Source of the DNA: Nocardioides luteus
GTDB taxonomy: Bacteria > Actinomycetota > Actinomycetes > Propionibacteriales > Nocardioidaceae
Direction: 5' to 3'
NCBI RefSeq assembly: GCF_000960475.2
Contig: NZ_JZDQ02000020.1
Span: 1 to 64,000 of the forward strand
DNA: 64,000 nucleotides
The notes under the pieces: generated by a model
The model's database searches: none
What the model was told of the DNA's origin: nothing
The model's input: only the letters and a program-made list of their open reading frames with translations
In this document: in pieces, positions 7,587 to 20,835 of the stretch
Layout of the letters: each line of letters opens with the position of its first letter
Position numbering within the stretch: position 1 is the stretch's first letter
Translations under genes and position numbers: made by a program

Positions 7587-9045
7587 TCAGACCATCAGCT
7601 GCCGGTCCGTCGGACGGATCGGCGCGGGCAGGTTGGTCGAGCCGGTCAGGTAGGTGTCGACCGCGGCCGCGGCAGCGCGGCCCTCGGCGATCGCCCACAC
7701 GATCAGCGACTGTCCGCGGCCCGCGTCACCGGCGACGTACACGCCGGGGACGGAGGTGGCGAAGGAGTCGTCGCGGGCGACGTTGCCGCGCGCGTCGTAC
7801 TCGACACCCAGCTGGGTGAGGAGGCCGTCCTTCTCCGGACCGGTGAAGCCCATCGCCAGCAGCACGAGGTCGGCGGGGATCTCCTTCTCGGTCCCCTCCT
7901 TCTCGGTCAGCTTGCCGTCGATGAACTCGACCTCGACGAGCTTGAGGGCGCGTACGCGGCCGTCCTCGGTGCCGAGGAACTCCTTGGTGGAGACCGCGTA
8001 GACCCGCTCGCCACCCTCCTCGTGCGCCGAGGCGACCCGGTAGGTCATCGGGTAGGTCGGCCACGGCTGGCTGTCGGGGCGCTCCTCCGGCGGGCGCGGC
8101 ATGATCTCCAGCTGGGTGATGGACTCCGCGCCCTGGCGGATCGCGGTGCCGAGACAGTCGGCGCCGGTGTCACCGCCACCGATGATGACCACGTGCTTGC
8201 CCTCGGCCAGGATCTGGTCGGGGACCGCCTCACCGATCGAGGCCCGGTTGGACTGCGGCAGGTACTCCATCGCCTGGTGGATCCCGTCGAGCTCACGCCC
8301 GGGGACGGGCAGGTCGCGGCCGACGGTCGAGCCGTTGGCCAGCACGATGGCGTCGTAGCGGTCGCGCAGCTGGGCGCCGGTGATGTCGGTGCCGACGTTG
8401 ACGCCCGGGCGGAAGACCGTGCCCTCGCGGCGCATCTGCGCCAGGCGCTGGTCGACCTGCGACTTCTCCATCTTGAACTCGGGGATGCCGTAGCGCAGCA
8501 GCCCGCCGATCTTGTCGGCCCGCTCGTAGACGGCCACGGTGTGGCCCGACCGGGTGAGCTGTTGGGCGGCGGCCAGGCCCGCGGGGCCGGAGCCGATCAC
8601 GGCGACCGCCTTGCCGGAGAGCCACTCGGGCGGCTGCGGCTTGACGTGGCCCGCGTCCCAGGCCTTGTCGATGATGGAGACCTCGATGTTCTTGATGGTC
8701 ACCGCGGGCTGGTTGATGCCCAGCACGCAGGCGGACTCGCACGGAGCCGGGCAGAGGCGACCGGTGAACTCGGGGAAGTTGTTGGTCGCGTGCAGACGCT
8801 CCGAGGCGCCCTCCCAGTCGTTGCGCCAGACCAGGTCGTTCCACTCGGGGATGATGTTGCCGAGCGGGCAGCCCTGGTGGCAGAACGGGATGCCGCAGTC
8901 CATGCAGCGCGAGGCCTGGGTGTTGATGATCGGCAGCAGGGTCTTGCCGATCTTGCCCGGGTAGACCTCGTGCCAGTCCTTGACCCGCTCGTCGACGGGA
9001 CGACGGGTCGCGACCTCGCGACCGTGCTTCAGGAAACCCTTCGGG

Positions 9046-9053
<8 letters not shown>
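7587..9053 (-). CDS. gltD: Glutamate synthase (NADPH) small subunit
   Basis: Passes electrons from NADPH through FAD and 4Fe-4S clusters to GltB for reductive synthesis of glutamate from 2-oxoglutarate and glutamine. The protein has 488 residues. Two N-terminal cysteine blocks are visible ([17 protein letters not shown] near residue 50 and [12 protein letters not shown] near residue 105). They are followed by a FAD-binding [13 protein letters not shown] and an NADPH-binding [11 protein letters not shown] Rossmann motif. The ATG at 9053 lies inside the end of gltB (eight-base overlap) and is preceded by GGAGG, so the subunits are probably co-translated. It is followed by a strong hairpin terminator. 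Confidence 0.95.
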
Positions 9054-13602
<4,549 letters not shown>

Positions 13603-13657
13603 CGGGATCTCCCGTCTGTCCGGGCTCGGGCACGCACCGACCGACGCAGCCCAATAA

Positions 13658-13695
13658 CTCCGGATTTTCGACTCTGCTTCGAGTCGAGTCCGGAG
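13658..13695 (-). promoter_or_regulatory. Two-tier hairpin in the gltB leader
   Basis: Outer stem CTCCGGA/TCCGGAG and inner stem CGACTC/GAGTCG, separated by an asymmetric bulge (four bases against two), lie 56-93 bases upstream of the gltB start. A TAACCT box at 13785-13790 could be the -10, giving a long 5' UTR that includes the hairpin. I see no match to a riboswitch I know. The rest of 13603-13879 shows no gene. Confidence 0.4.
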
Positions 13696-13879
13696 CGGGG
13701 GATGTCTGCGACAGGTGCGCGCGCCCTTGCGGGGATGAAACTGGCAATCTGCAGGGGACAGCGTTGGCCCGCGCGAGTGCGGCTAGGTTACCACTGTGTC
13801 ACGCGTAGGTTGCGAACGAGGGTCCATCGGCGGACACCCTCCCGCGGGGCGCGGCTTTGCGCCCAACATCTGCGTCTGA

Positions 13880-14842
13880 TCAGGCCTTTGTCGAGGATTC
13901 CTCGTCGTCGGTCCCGTTGTCGGCATCATCGCCGGCGGAGTCGTTCTCGGTCTCGATCTCGGTGTCGATCGCGGTGTCGTTGGCCGGGGCCTTGGCAGGA
14001 TCGCTGTAGACCTCGTCCTCGACCTTACCTCGGCCGGTGAAGGTGGCATACGCCCACCAGGCCGCGGCGAGCACGAACAGGATGATCGACATCCACTCGC
14101 TCCAGCGCAGGCCGAGCACGTTCGCCAGCTGCACGTTGTCGATGCGCAGGGTCTCGATGAGGCCGCGGCCCAGGCAGTAGGCCATCACGTAGAGGGCGAC
14201 CACGCGGCCGCCGCCCAGGCGCAGCTTCTTCTGCAGGTAGACGATCACGAAGAAGAGGACGATGTCCCAGCAGAACTCGTAGAGGAAGGTCGGGTGGAAC
14301 GTGGTGCCGACCGGGAACTGGCTGGGCCCGTCGGGGTAGCGCGACGGGTCGATCTCCAGACCCCAGGGCAGGTCGGTGGGCCGGCCGAAGAGCTCCTGGT
14401 TGAACCAGTTGCCCCAGCGGCCGATACCCATCGCGAGCAGGCAGGTCGGGGCGATGGTGTCCAGCAGCGGGACGATCTTGATGCCCTTGGACCTCGCCCC
14501 GATGATGGCACCCACGGCACCGAGCGCGATCGCACCCCACACCCCGAGCCCGCCACGCCAGATGTAGAGCGCCTCGATCGGGTGGGCGCCCTCGCTGAAG
14601 TAGAGCTGCCAGTCGGTGATGACGTGGTAGAACCGCCCGCCGACCAGGCCGAACGGCACCGCCCACAGCGCGATGTCCTGGATGTCGCCGGCCCGGCCAC
14701 CGCGGGCCTGCCAGCGCTTCTCCGAGACCCAGACGGCGACGATGATGCCGAGGATGATCGCGAAGGCGTAGCCGCGCAGCGGGATCGGTCCCAGCCAGAG
14801 CACACCTTCGGCCGGGCTGGGGATGGACATCGGGAGCATCAT
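13880..14842 (-). CDS. lgt: Prolipoprotein diacylglyceryl transferase
   Basis: Membrane enzyme that transfers diacylglycerol from phosphatidylglycerol to the lipobox cysteine of prolipoproteins. About seven hydrophobic segments are visible. Family motifs seen: PIPLRGYAFAIILG near the N-terminus and the Lgt signature GIGRWGNWFNQELFG around residue 145, including the essential Arg and Asn/Glu. The C-terminus has an acidic cytoplasmic tail of about 45 residues (Asp/Glu/Asn/Thr-rich), common in actinobacterial Lgt. The start overlaps the SCO1-like gene stop as ATGA. It lies last in the trpCBA-SCO1-lgt run. The protein has 320 residues. Confidence 0.95.
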   Translation of the reverse strand: MMLPMSIPSPAEGVLWLGPIPLRGYAFAIILGIIVAVWVSEKRWQARGGRAGDIQDIALWAVPFGLVGGRFYHVITDWQLYFSEGAHPIEALYIWRGGLGVWGAIALGAVGAIIGARSKGIKIVPLLDTIAPTCLLAMGIGRWGNWFNQELFGRPTDLPWGLEIDPSRYPDGPSQFPVGTTFHPTFLYEFCWDIVLFFVIVYLQKKLRLGGGRVVALYVMAYCLGRGLIETLRIDNVQLANVLGLRWSEWMSIILFVLAAAWWAYATFTGRGKVEDEVYSDPAKAPANDTAIDTEIETENDSAGDDADNGTDDEESSTKA

Positions 14843-15456
14843 GCGGCGCTTACTTCCTCAAGAAGATGGTGGATGTCGTCGGCGAACTGCTTGGGCGAGG
14901 TGTTCATCGACCACACCACCCTCGCCTCTCCCCCGTAGACGGCGGAGACGTGGGTGTCGTGGACCCCGAGATCGTAGCCCCCGCTGGGTAGCCGGTCGGC
15001 CTCCCCTATGTAGAGCCGCATCGACTCGGCCAGGGTGACGATGTCCTTCAGGTCACCGGTGAGACCGACGAAGTCCTTGCCGTAGCGGTCCAGGTACTTG
15101 CGCAGGACCTTCTGGGAGTCGCGCGCGGGGTCGGTGGTGACGAACACGACCTCGACCTTGTCCCGGTCGGCGGCGTCGAGACGGGTCAGGGCAGCGGCCA
15201 GGCTCGACATCACCAGCGGGCACTCGTCGGGACAGCTGGTGTAGCCGTAGAAGACCAGGGTCAGCGGCTTGTCGACATCCTCGGCCAGCGAGAAGGGCCG
15301 GCCCTCGGTGTCGGTCAGGGTGGTGTCGGAGAGCTGGTAGGGGGTGTGCTCCTGCCCGGTCATCGCCGAGGCCGGCGCTTGGCCGGTCCCGGCGGCGCCG
15401 CAGCCGGTGAGGATCCCCACGAGGACGAGCAGGACAGGAAGAGCGAGGAACCTCAA
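14839..15456 (-). CDS. SCO1/SenC-type thioredoxin-fold lipoprotein
   Basis: A protein of 205 residues. A hydrophobic signal ends in the lipobox LTGC near residue 18, so it is probably an Lgt substrate anchored outside the membrane. The SCO1/SenC domain carries the copper-binding pair CPDEC in FYGYTSCPDECPLVM and the distal His in DLGVHDTHVSAVY. The family delivers copper to the CuA centre of cytochrome c oxidase or acts as a thiol-disulfide chaperone. The TTG start was chosen because it overlaps the trpA stop (TTGA) and has GGGAG about ten bases upstream; there is no ATG. Its position between trpA and lgt is unusual. Confidence 0.85.
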   Translation of the reverse strand: MRFLALPVLLVLVGILTGCGAAGTGQAPASAMTGQEHTPYQLSDTTLTDTEGRPFSLAEDVDKPLTLVFYGYTSCPDECPLVMSSLAAALTRLDAADRDKVEVVFVTTDPARDSQKVLRKYLDRYGKDFVGLTGDLKDIVTLAESMRLYIGEADRLPSGGYDLGVHDTHVSAVYGGEARVVWSMNTSPKQFADDIHHLLEEVSAA

Positions 15457-16246
15457 CGCGCGCGGACTCCCGCGGCCAGGTCCTCGGTCAGGCTCGCCAG
15501 CGCCTTGAGCGCCGCCTGCTCGTCGGAGCGGTTGTCCAGCAGCGTACGCACGAAGGCGGAGCCGACGATGACACCGTCGGCGTACGCTGCCATCTCGGCG
15601 GCCTGGGCACCGTTGCTGACGCCGAGGCCGACGCCGATGGGGAGGTCGGTGGTCGTGCGGGTGCGGGCGACCAGCGGGGCGGCCAGGTCGGAGGTCTTGG
15701 CGCGGGCGCCGGTGACCCCCATGACCGCGGTGGCGTAGACGAAGCCCCGGCACTGGGCCGTGGTCATCGCGATCCGCTCGTCGGTGCTGCTCGGCGCGAC
15801 CAGGAAGACCTTGTCGAGATCGCGGGCGTCCGCGGCCTCGATCCACTCCTGGGCGAAGTCGGGGGTGATGTCGGGCGTGATCAGACCCGCACCGCCGGCG
15901 TCCTGCAGCTGCTGGGCGAAGCGGTCCACGCCACGCCGCTCGATCGGGTTCCAGCTGGTCATGATCAGCGTCGGCACCCCGGTCGAGGCGACGGCCTCGA
16001 CGACGCGGACCACGTCGTCGACACGTACGCCGCCGTCGAGCGCCTGCTGCACGGCGTCCTGAATCGTGGGGCCGTCCATGACCGGGTCGGAGTAGGGCAG
16101 CCCGATCTCGATGATGTCGCAGCCGGCCTCGACCATCGTGGTCAGCGCCTCGATCGAGCCCTCGACCGACGGGAAGCCCGCCGGCAGGTAGCCGACCAGG
16201 GCGGCGCGGTTCTCCGCCTTCGCCTTCTCGAACGCTACCGACGTGC

Positions 16247-16250
<4 letters not shown>
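15453..16250 (-). CDS. trpA: Tryptophan synthase alpha subunit
   Basis: Cleaves indole-3-glycerol phosphate to indole and glyceraldehyde 3-phosphate and passes indole through a tunnel to TrpB. The protein has 265 residues. The catalytic Glu block [19 protein letters not shown], which also holds the catalytic Asp, is present, as are ITPDITPD and the phosphate loop [12 protein letters not shown]. The start overlaps the trpB stop as ATGA and the stop overlaps the SCO1-like gene, consistent with one transcript. Confidence 0.96.
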
Positions 16251-17491
<1,241 letters not shown>

Positions 17492-17510
17492 GGCTGTGTC
17501 TGCTCTCGGC

Positions 17511-18293
17511 CTAGCCTTGGATTCCGGTGAACTCGGCGACCGTGCCTTGCGGGTCGCCGTGCTTGACCAGCGCCTCGCCGACCAGGACCGCGCGGGCCCC
17601 CTCGGAGACGTGGCGCTTGACATCGGTGGTGGTGAAGATGCCGGACTCGGCGACCTTCACCCGGTCCTCGGGGATGAGGGGGGCGATCCGCCCGAAGAGG
17701 TCCTGGTCGATCTCCAGGGTCTTCAGGTTGCGCGCGTTGACGCCGATCAGCTCGGCGCCCAGCTCGACCGCGCGGGCGACCTCGGCCTCGTCGTGGGTCT
17801 CGACCAGCACGGTCAGCCCGAGCTCACGCGCCTGGTCGTAGAGGCGGCGCAGGGTGTCGTCGTCCAGCGCGGCCACGATCAGCAGCGCCAGGTCGGCGCC
17901 GGCGGCACGGGCCTCCAGCAGCTGGTAGGACTCGACGATGAAGTCCTTGCGCAGGATCGGGGTGTCCACGGCCGCACGGACCGCGACCAGATCGGCGAGC
18001 GAGCCTCCGAAACGGCGCTCCTCGGTGAGCACCGAGATCGCGGCGGCGCCGCCGGCGGCGTACTTCGCGGCCAGCTCGGCCGGGTCGGGGATGTCGGCCA
18101 GAGCGCCCTTGGAGGGGCTCTTCCGCTTCACCTCGGCGATCACGCTGCTGCCCGGCGCACGGAAGTGCGGCATCGGGTCGCGAGGCGCGTCGACGTCGGC
18201 CAGCCGGGCCCGCAGGTCGGCCTCGGACACCGCCTCCTGGCGCTTGGCCAGGTCCAGACGTACGCCGTCGATGATCTTTTCGAGCACCGACAT
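17511..18293 (-). CDS. trpC: Indole-3-glycerol phosphate synthase
   Basis: Closes the indole ring from CdRP in tryptophan synthesis. The protein has 260 residues and is a TIM barrel. Seen: [13 protein letters not shown] with the catalytic Lys, [12 protein letters not shown], a Glu near [16 protein letters not shown], and [11 protein letters not shown]. The ATG at 18293 has AGAGG seven bases upstream. It is the first gene of trpCBA-SCO1-lgt, divergent from the DUF4190 gene across a 147-base gap that contains a 15-base palindrome. No Trp-codon run for a leader peptide was found in that gap. Confidence 0.95.
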   Translation of the reverse strand: MSVLEKIIDGVRLDLAKRQEAVSEADLRARLADVDAPRDPMPHFRAPGSSVIAEVKRKSPSKGALADIPDPAELAAKYAAGGAAAISVLTEERRFGGSLADLVAVRAAVDTPILRKDFIVESYQLLEARAAGADLALLIVAALDDDTLRRLYDQARELGLTVLVETHDEAEVARAVELGAELIGVNARNLKTLEIDQDLFGRIAPLIPEDRVKVAESGIFTTTDVKRHVSEGARAVLVGEALVKHGDPQGTVAEFTGIQG

Positions 18294-18383
18294 GTTTAAA
18301 CCTCTCGTTTCCGGGTAAGACCCACGTGCAAAGCCTCTCACCCGAACCGTGACACGCCCGATTTGGCGCCACAGTGCGGGCGG

Positions 18384-18398
18384 GAAACGTTACGTTTC
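18384..18398. promoter_or_regulatory. 15-base palindrome between trpC and the DUF4190 gene
   Basis: GAAACGT-T-ACGTTTC is a perfect inverted repeat with a one-base spacer. It lies 43 bases upstream of the DUF4190 start and 91 bases upstream of trpC, in the only control region between the divergent genes. It overlaps a possible TACGTT -10 for the plus-strand gene. Operator-like; the binding protein is unknown. Confidence 0.4.
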
Positions 18399-18440
18399 TC
18401 CCATCTCAACCCAACTCGCCTGACTTTGGAGGTCAGACAC

Positions 18441-18776
18441 ATGAGCTACGGAACTCCGCCGCCACCGCCGCCGTATGGTTCGCCGGCACCCGGGCAGCCC
18501 GGCCAGCCGGCTGGCAACAACAAGAAGGCGATCTGGGCACTTGTCCTTGGCATTCTCGGTTGTGTCTGCTGTGGTTTCTTCACCGGTATCCCGGCGATCA
18601 TCCTGGGCAAGATCGCCCAGAACGAGATCGACGCCTCCGGTGGCGCGCAGGGCGGTCGTGGCATGGCCACCGCCGGCTTCATCCTCGGCATCGTCGCCGT
18701 GGTCCTCGGCATCATCGGCATCATCCTGAACCTCTCCGGTGCGCTCGACTTCAGCGGCAGCACCAGCACCTACTGA
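18441..18776 (+). CDS. DUF4190-type small membrane protein
   Basis: A protein of 111 residues. A Pro/Gly-rich cytoplasmic head (PPPPPPYGSPAPGQPGQPAG) is followed by two hydrophobic helices with the DUF4190 pattern: a first helix containing GILGCVCCGFFTGIPAIILG and, after a short polar loop with NEID, a second containing GFILGIVAVVLGIIGIIL. The family has no known biochemical function. A GGAGG site lies about eight bases upstream of the ATG. It is divergent from trpC and ends at a perfect palindromic terminator, so it is probably monocistronic. Confidence 0.8.
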   Translation: MSYGTPPPPPPYGSPAPGQPGQPAGNNKKAIWALVLGILGCVCCGFFTGIPAIILGKIAQNEIDASGGAQGGRGMATAGFILGIVAVVLGIIGIILNLSGALDFSGSTSTY

Positions 18777-18793
18777 GCCCCGGCTCGGAAATC

Positions 18794-18829
18794 AGCAAGG
18801 CCCCCGGCGGATCCGCCGGGGGCCTTGCT
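18794..18829. terminator. Perfect 36-base palindrome, bidirectional terminator
   Basis: Two 18-base arms (AGCAAGGCCCCCGGCGGA and its complement) with no spacer lie between the convergent DUF4190 and HGxxPAAW genes. The GC-rich core and convergent context indicate termination for both strands. Confidence 0.8.
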
Positions 18830-18840
18830 GTCTCACAGGC

Positions 18841-19041
18841 TCAGTGTGACTCGACGTTGAAGCCGAGCTTGGAGAGCACGATGAAGAGCAGCCCACCGCC
18901 GACGGTGACGGCCACGCCGATCCAGAAGACGAACCAGCTGATCGGGTCGAGCATCATGGCGACGCTGCCGATCAGGAAGCCGAGGAGGCCGACCGCGACT
19001 GCGATCCAGGCTGCCGGGGTGTTGCCGTGGCTGGCGGACAT
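18841..19041 (-). CDS. HGxxPAAW family small membrane protein
   Basis: A protein of 66 residues with the eponymous motif HGNTPAAW at residues 5-12, then two hydrophobic helices (VAVGLLGFLIGSVAMML and WIGVAVTVGGGLLFIVL). This family is actinobacterial and commonly sits between the Trp-operon-associated membrane gene and trpC, as here, but no function is known. It follows the TIGR02234-type gene by 44 bases on the same strand. Confidence 0.85.
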   Translation of the reverse strand: MSASHGNTPAAWIAVAVGLLGFLIGSVAMMLDPISWFVFWIGVAVTVGGGLLFIVLSKLGFNVESH

Positions 19042-19085
19042 GCGATGACTCCTCTACGAGTTCTCTGTGCTTGGCTGCAGTGTAT

Positions 19086-19634
19086 TCATTGATCCCCCGC
19101 TGTCGGGTCCCGACCCTCGTCCAACGACTTCCAGACGTCGATCGTGGACTGTTCCTCGAGGGGTTTCTGCGCCGGCTTGGCGTCGGCCGGGGCGTCGTAC
19201 TTCCGGCCCATCTCGGGCCACGACGGCGCCTGACGTACGGCCACGACGGCTGCCGCCACGGTCAGGACCGCGCCGAGGAGCGCGAGGTAGGGCCAGGGCG
19301 TGGTGGCGTGTTCCGTCTCGCCCCAGACCACCTTGGAGTCGATCGCCCGGCCGAGCGCGTCGATCCCGGCGTGACCGAAGAAGGTGATGACCACGCCGAT
19401 CCCGGCCAGGCCGGCGAGGACGGCCACCAGGCGGCGTACGAGGCCTCGGGTGACCAGCACGACGCCCCAGGCCGCGAGGGCGACCAGGGCCAGGCCGGTG
19501 GTGGCCGGTGAGTCGTTGAGGTCCGCCGGCATCTGCGCCGGCGCGGTGACCTTCACCCACTCGTTGGAGCCCGCCCAGGCGGCGAGGGCCGCGCCGGCCA
19601 GGCCGGCGGTGACGGTGGGGCCGAAGGACCTCAC
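19086..19634 (-). CDS. Trp biosynthesis-associated membrane protein (TIGR02234 type)
   Basis: A protein of 182 residues with four hydrophobic segments (residues about 7-20, 47-62, 66-85 and 118-137). The first loop has [12 protein letters not shown] and a polar C-terminal tail ends in [10 protein letters not shown]. The family is defined by its location in actinobacterial trp operons and lacks a known function. Here the start overlaps the hisI stop by four bases (ATGA), whereas trpE often precedes it in relatives; trpE is absent from this position. Confidence 0.82.
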   Translation of the reverse strand: MRSFGPTVTAGLAGAALAAWAGSNEWVKVTAPAQMPADLNDSPATTGLALVALAAWGVVLVTRGLVRRLVAVLAGLAGIGVVITFFGHAGIDALGRAIDSKVVWGETEHATTPWPYLALLGAVLTVAAAVVAVRQAPSWPEMGRKYDAPADAKPAQKPLEEQSTIDVWKSLDEGRDPTAGDQ

Positions 19635-19972
19635 GAGATCAGGCCGGCGTCGAAGCAGGTGTGGTCACCGGTGTGACAGGCGGGGCCCTCCTGGTCGACC
19701 TTGAGCAGGATCGTGTCGCCGTCGCAGTCGAGGCGGACCTCCTTGACGTACTGCCGGTGGCCGGAGGTCTCCCCCTTGACCCAGTACTCCTGCCGGCTGC
19801 GGGACCAGTAGGTCGCCCGGCCCGTGGCGAGCGTGCGCGCCAGGGCCTCGTCGTCCATGTAGCCGAGCATCAGCACCTCGCCGGTGTCATGCTGCTGCGC
19901 CACCGCGGGCACCAGCCCGTCGGGGTTGCGCTTGAGGCGGTCGGCGATGGCGGGGTCCAGTCCCTCGCTCAT
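19631..19972 (-). CDS. hisI: Phosphoribosyl-AMP cyclohydrolase
   Basis: Third step of histidine synthesis, opening the purine ring of PR-AMP using zinc. The protein has 113 residues. Seen: [30 protein letters not shown], the metal-binding [13 protein letters not shown], and the Cys pair in [12 protein letters not shown]. The ATG at 19972 fits the family N-terminus; an in-frame GTG 15 bases upstream is closer to a GGAGG sequence and is an alternative. This his gene is separated from hisF by about 7 kb. Confidence 0.92.
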   Translation of the reverse strand: MSEGLDPAIADRLKRNPDGLVPAVAQQHDTGEVLMLGYMDDEALARTLATGRATYWSRSRQEYWVKGETSGHRQYVKEVRLDCDGDTILLKVDQEGPACHTGDHTCFDAGLIS

Positions 19973-20161
19973 GGGTCCAGTAGTCACGCCTCCAGTATCC
20001 CGCTGAGCAACAGTACGGACACAACCGGCATGTCGTGACGTTAATCGGAGGCCCCCGAAGTCGCGGGCTGGCACACTCTCCCGGTCATCTGGGCCGGGTC
20101 TCGGTACGGCCCTGTCAGCCGACCCTCAGGGTCGACTATTCAAACTGGAGAACACCGCACC

Positions 20162-20419
20162 ATGGCTAACCCCACCCCGCAGCCGGCACCGGCGAAGCAG
20201 ACCGACACCAGCGCCCTCGTGATCGGCATCCTGGTCACGATCTTCTGCTGCCTGCCCTTCGGCATCGTCTCGATCGTCAAGGCCGTCCAGGGTGACGCCG
20301 AGGGCGCCAAGAAGTGGGGCCTCATCGGGGCCATCACCGGCGTCGTCGTGATCGTCCTCTACATCATCGCCTCGGTCGTCCTGGGCGTCGGCATGGCCGC
20401 CCAGTCGGGGAGCATGTGA
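20162..20419 (+). CDS. CD225/dispanin-like small membrane protein
   Basis: A protein of 85 residues. A short Pro-rich head is followed by ALVIGILVTIFCCLPFGIVS, whose CCLPFGI core and following IVKAVQGD match the CD225/dispanin family, then a second helix (IGAITGVVVIVLYIIASVVL). Bacterial members have no settled function; eukaryotic ones alter membrane properties. GGAG lies 11 bases upstream of the ATG. The downstream DUF2752 gene starts inside its stop codon (GTGA), so the two are probably made together. Confidence 0.8.
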   Translation: MANPTPQPAPAKQTDTSALVIGILVTIFCCLPFGIVSIVKAVQGDAEGAKKWGLIGAITGVVVIVLYIIASVVLGVGMAAQSGSM

Positions 20420-20835
20420 TCACCACACCCTCACGGGTGCGCGCGGGGCTCGTCCCACTGGCCGTCGTGGCCGGCGGGGCGGGCCTCGCGGCCGTCTTCG
20501 CGACCTCTCCCGGGCTGGTCGCCTACGTTCCGCCGTGCCCGATCCACGCGCTCACCGGCATCGACTGCCCCGGCTGCGGGATGACGCGCGGCACGATGTC
20601 GCTGCTCGCCGGTGACGTCGGCGGCGCGATCGGCCACAACGCGCTGATGTTCCTGCTCGGGGTTCCGCTGCTCGCGCTGCTCTGGTTCTTCTGGCTCCGC
20701 GGCCGCGTCGGCGGCCGCCCCGCGCCCGCTTGGGCGCGCTCCCGCGCCGCGCTCTACGCCTGGCTGGCGCTGACTCTCGTCTTCACGGTCGTCCGCAACC
20801 TGCCCTGGGGGCCGTTCACGGTGCTGGCGGCCTGA
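20416..20835 (+). CDS. DUF2752 membrane protein
   Basis: A protein of 139 residues. The DUF2752 hallmark is PPCPIHALTGIDCPGCGMTRGTM in two parts: a first Cys in PCPIH and then DCPGCGMTR. The three cysteines and the Arg are conserved in the family. Hydrophobic segments flank it (residues about 12-32, 72-92 and 107-127). The function is unknown. It is translationally coupled to the dispanin-like gene upstream; its stop abuts the stop of the convergent ABC exporter gene with no spacer. Confidence 0.82.
   Translation: MITTPSRVRAGLVPLAVVAGGAGLAAVFATSPGLVAYVPPCPIHALTGIDCPGCGMTRGTMSLLAGDVGGAIGHNALMFLLGVPLLALLWFFWLRGRVGGRPAPAWARSRAALYAWLALTLVFTVVRNLPWGPFTVLAA

Noticed and set aside
18294-18440. Tryptophan attenuator leader peptide upstream of trpC
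   Set aside because: No short frame with consecutive Trp codons and no clear terminator/antiterminator pair on the trpC strand.
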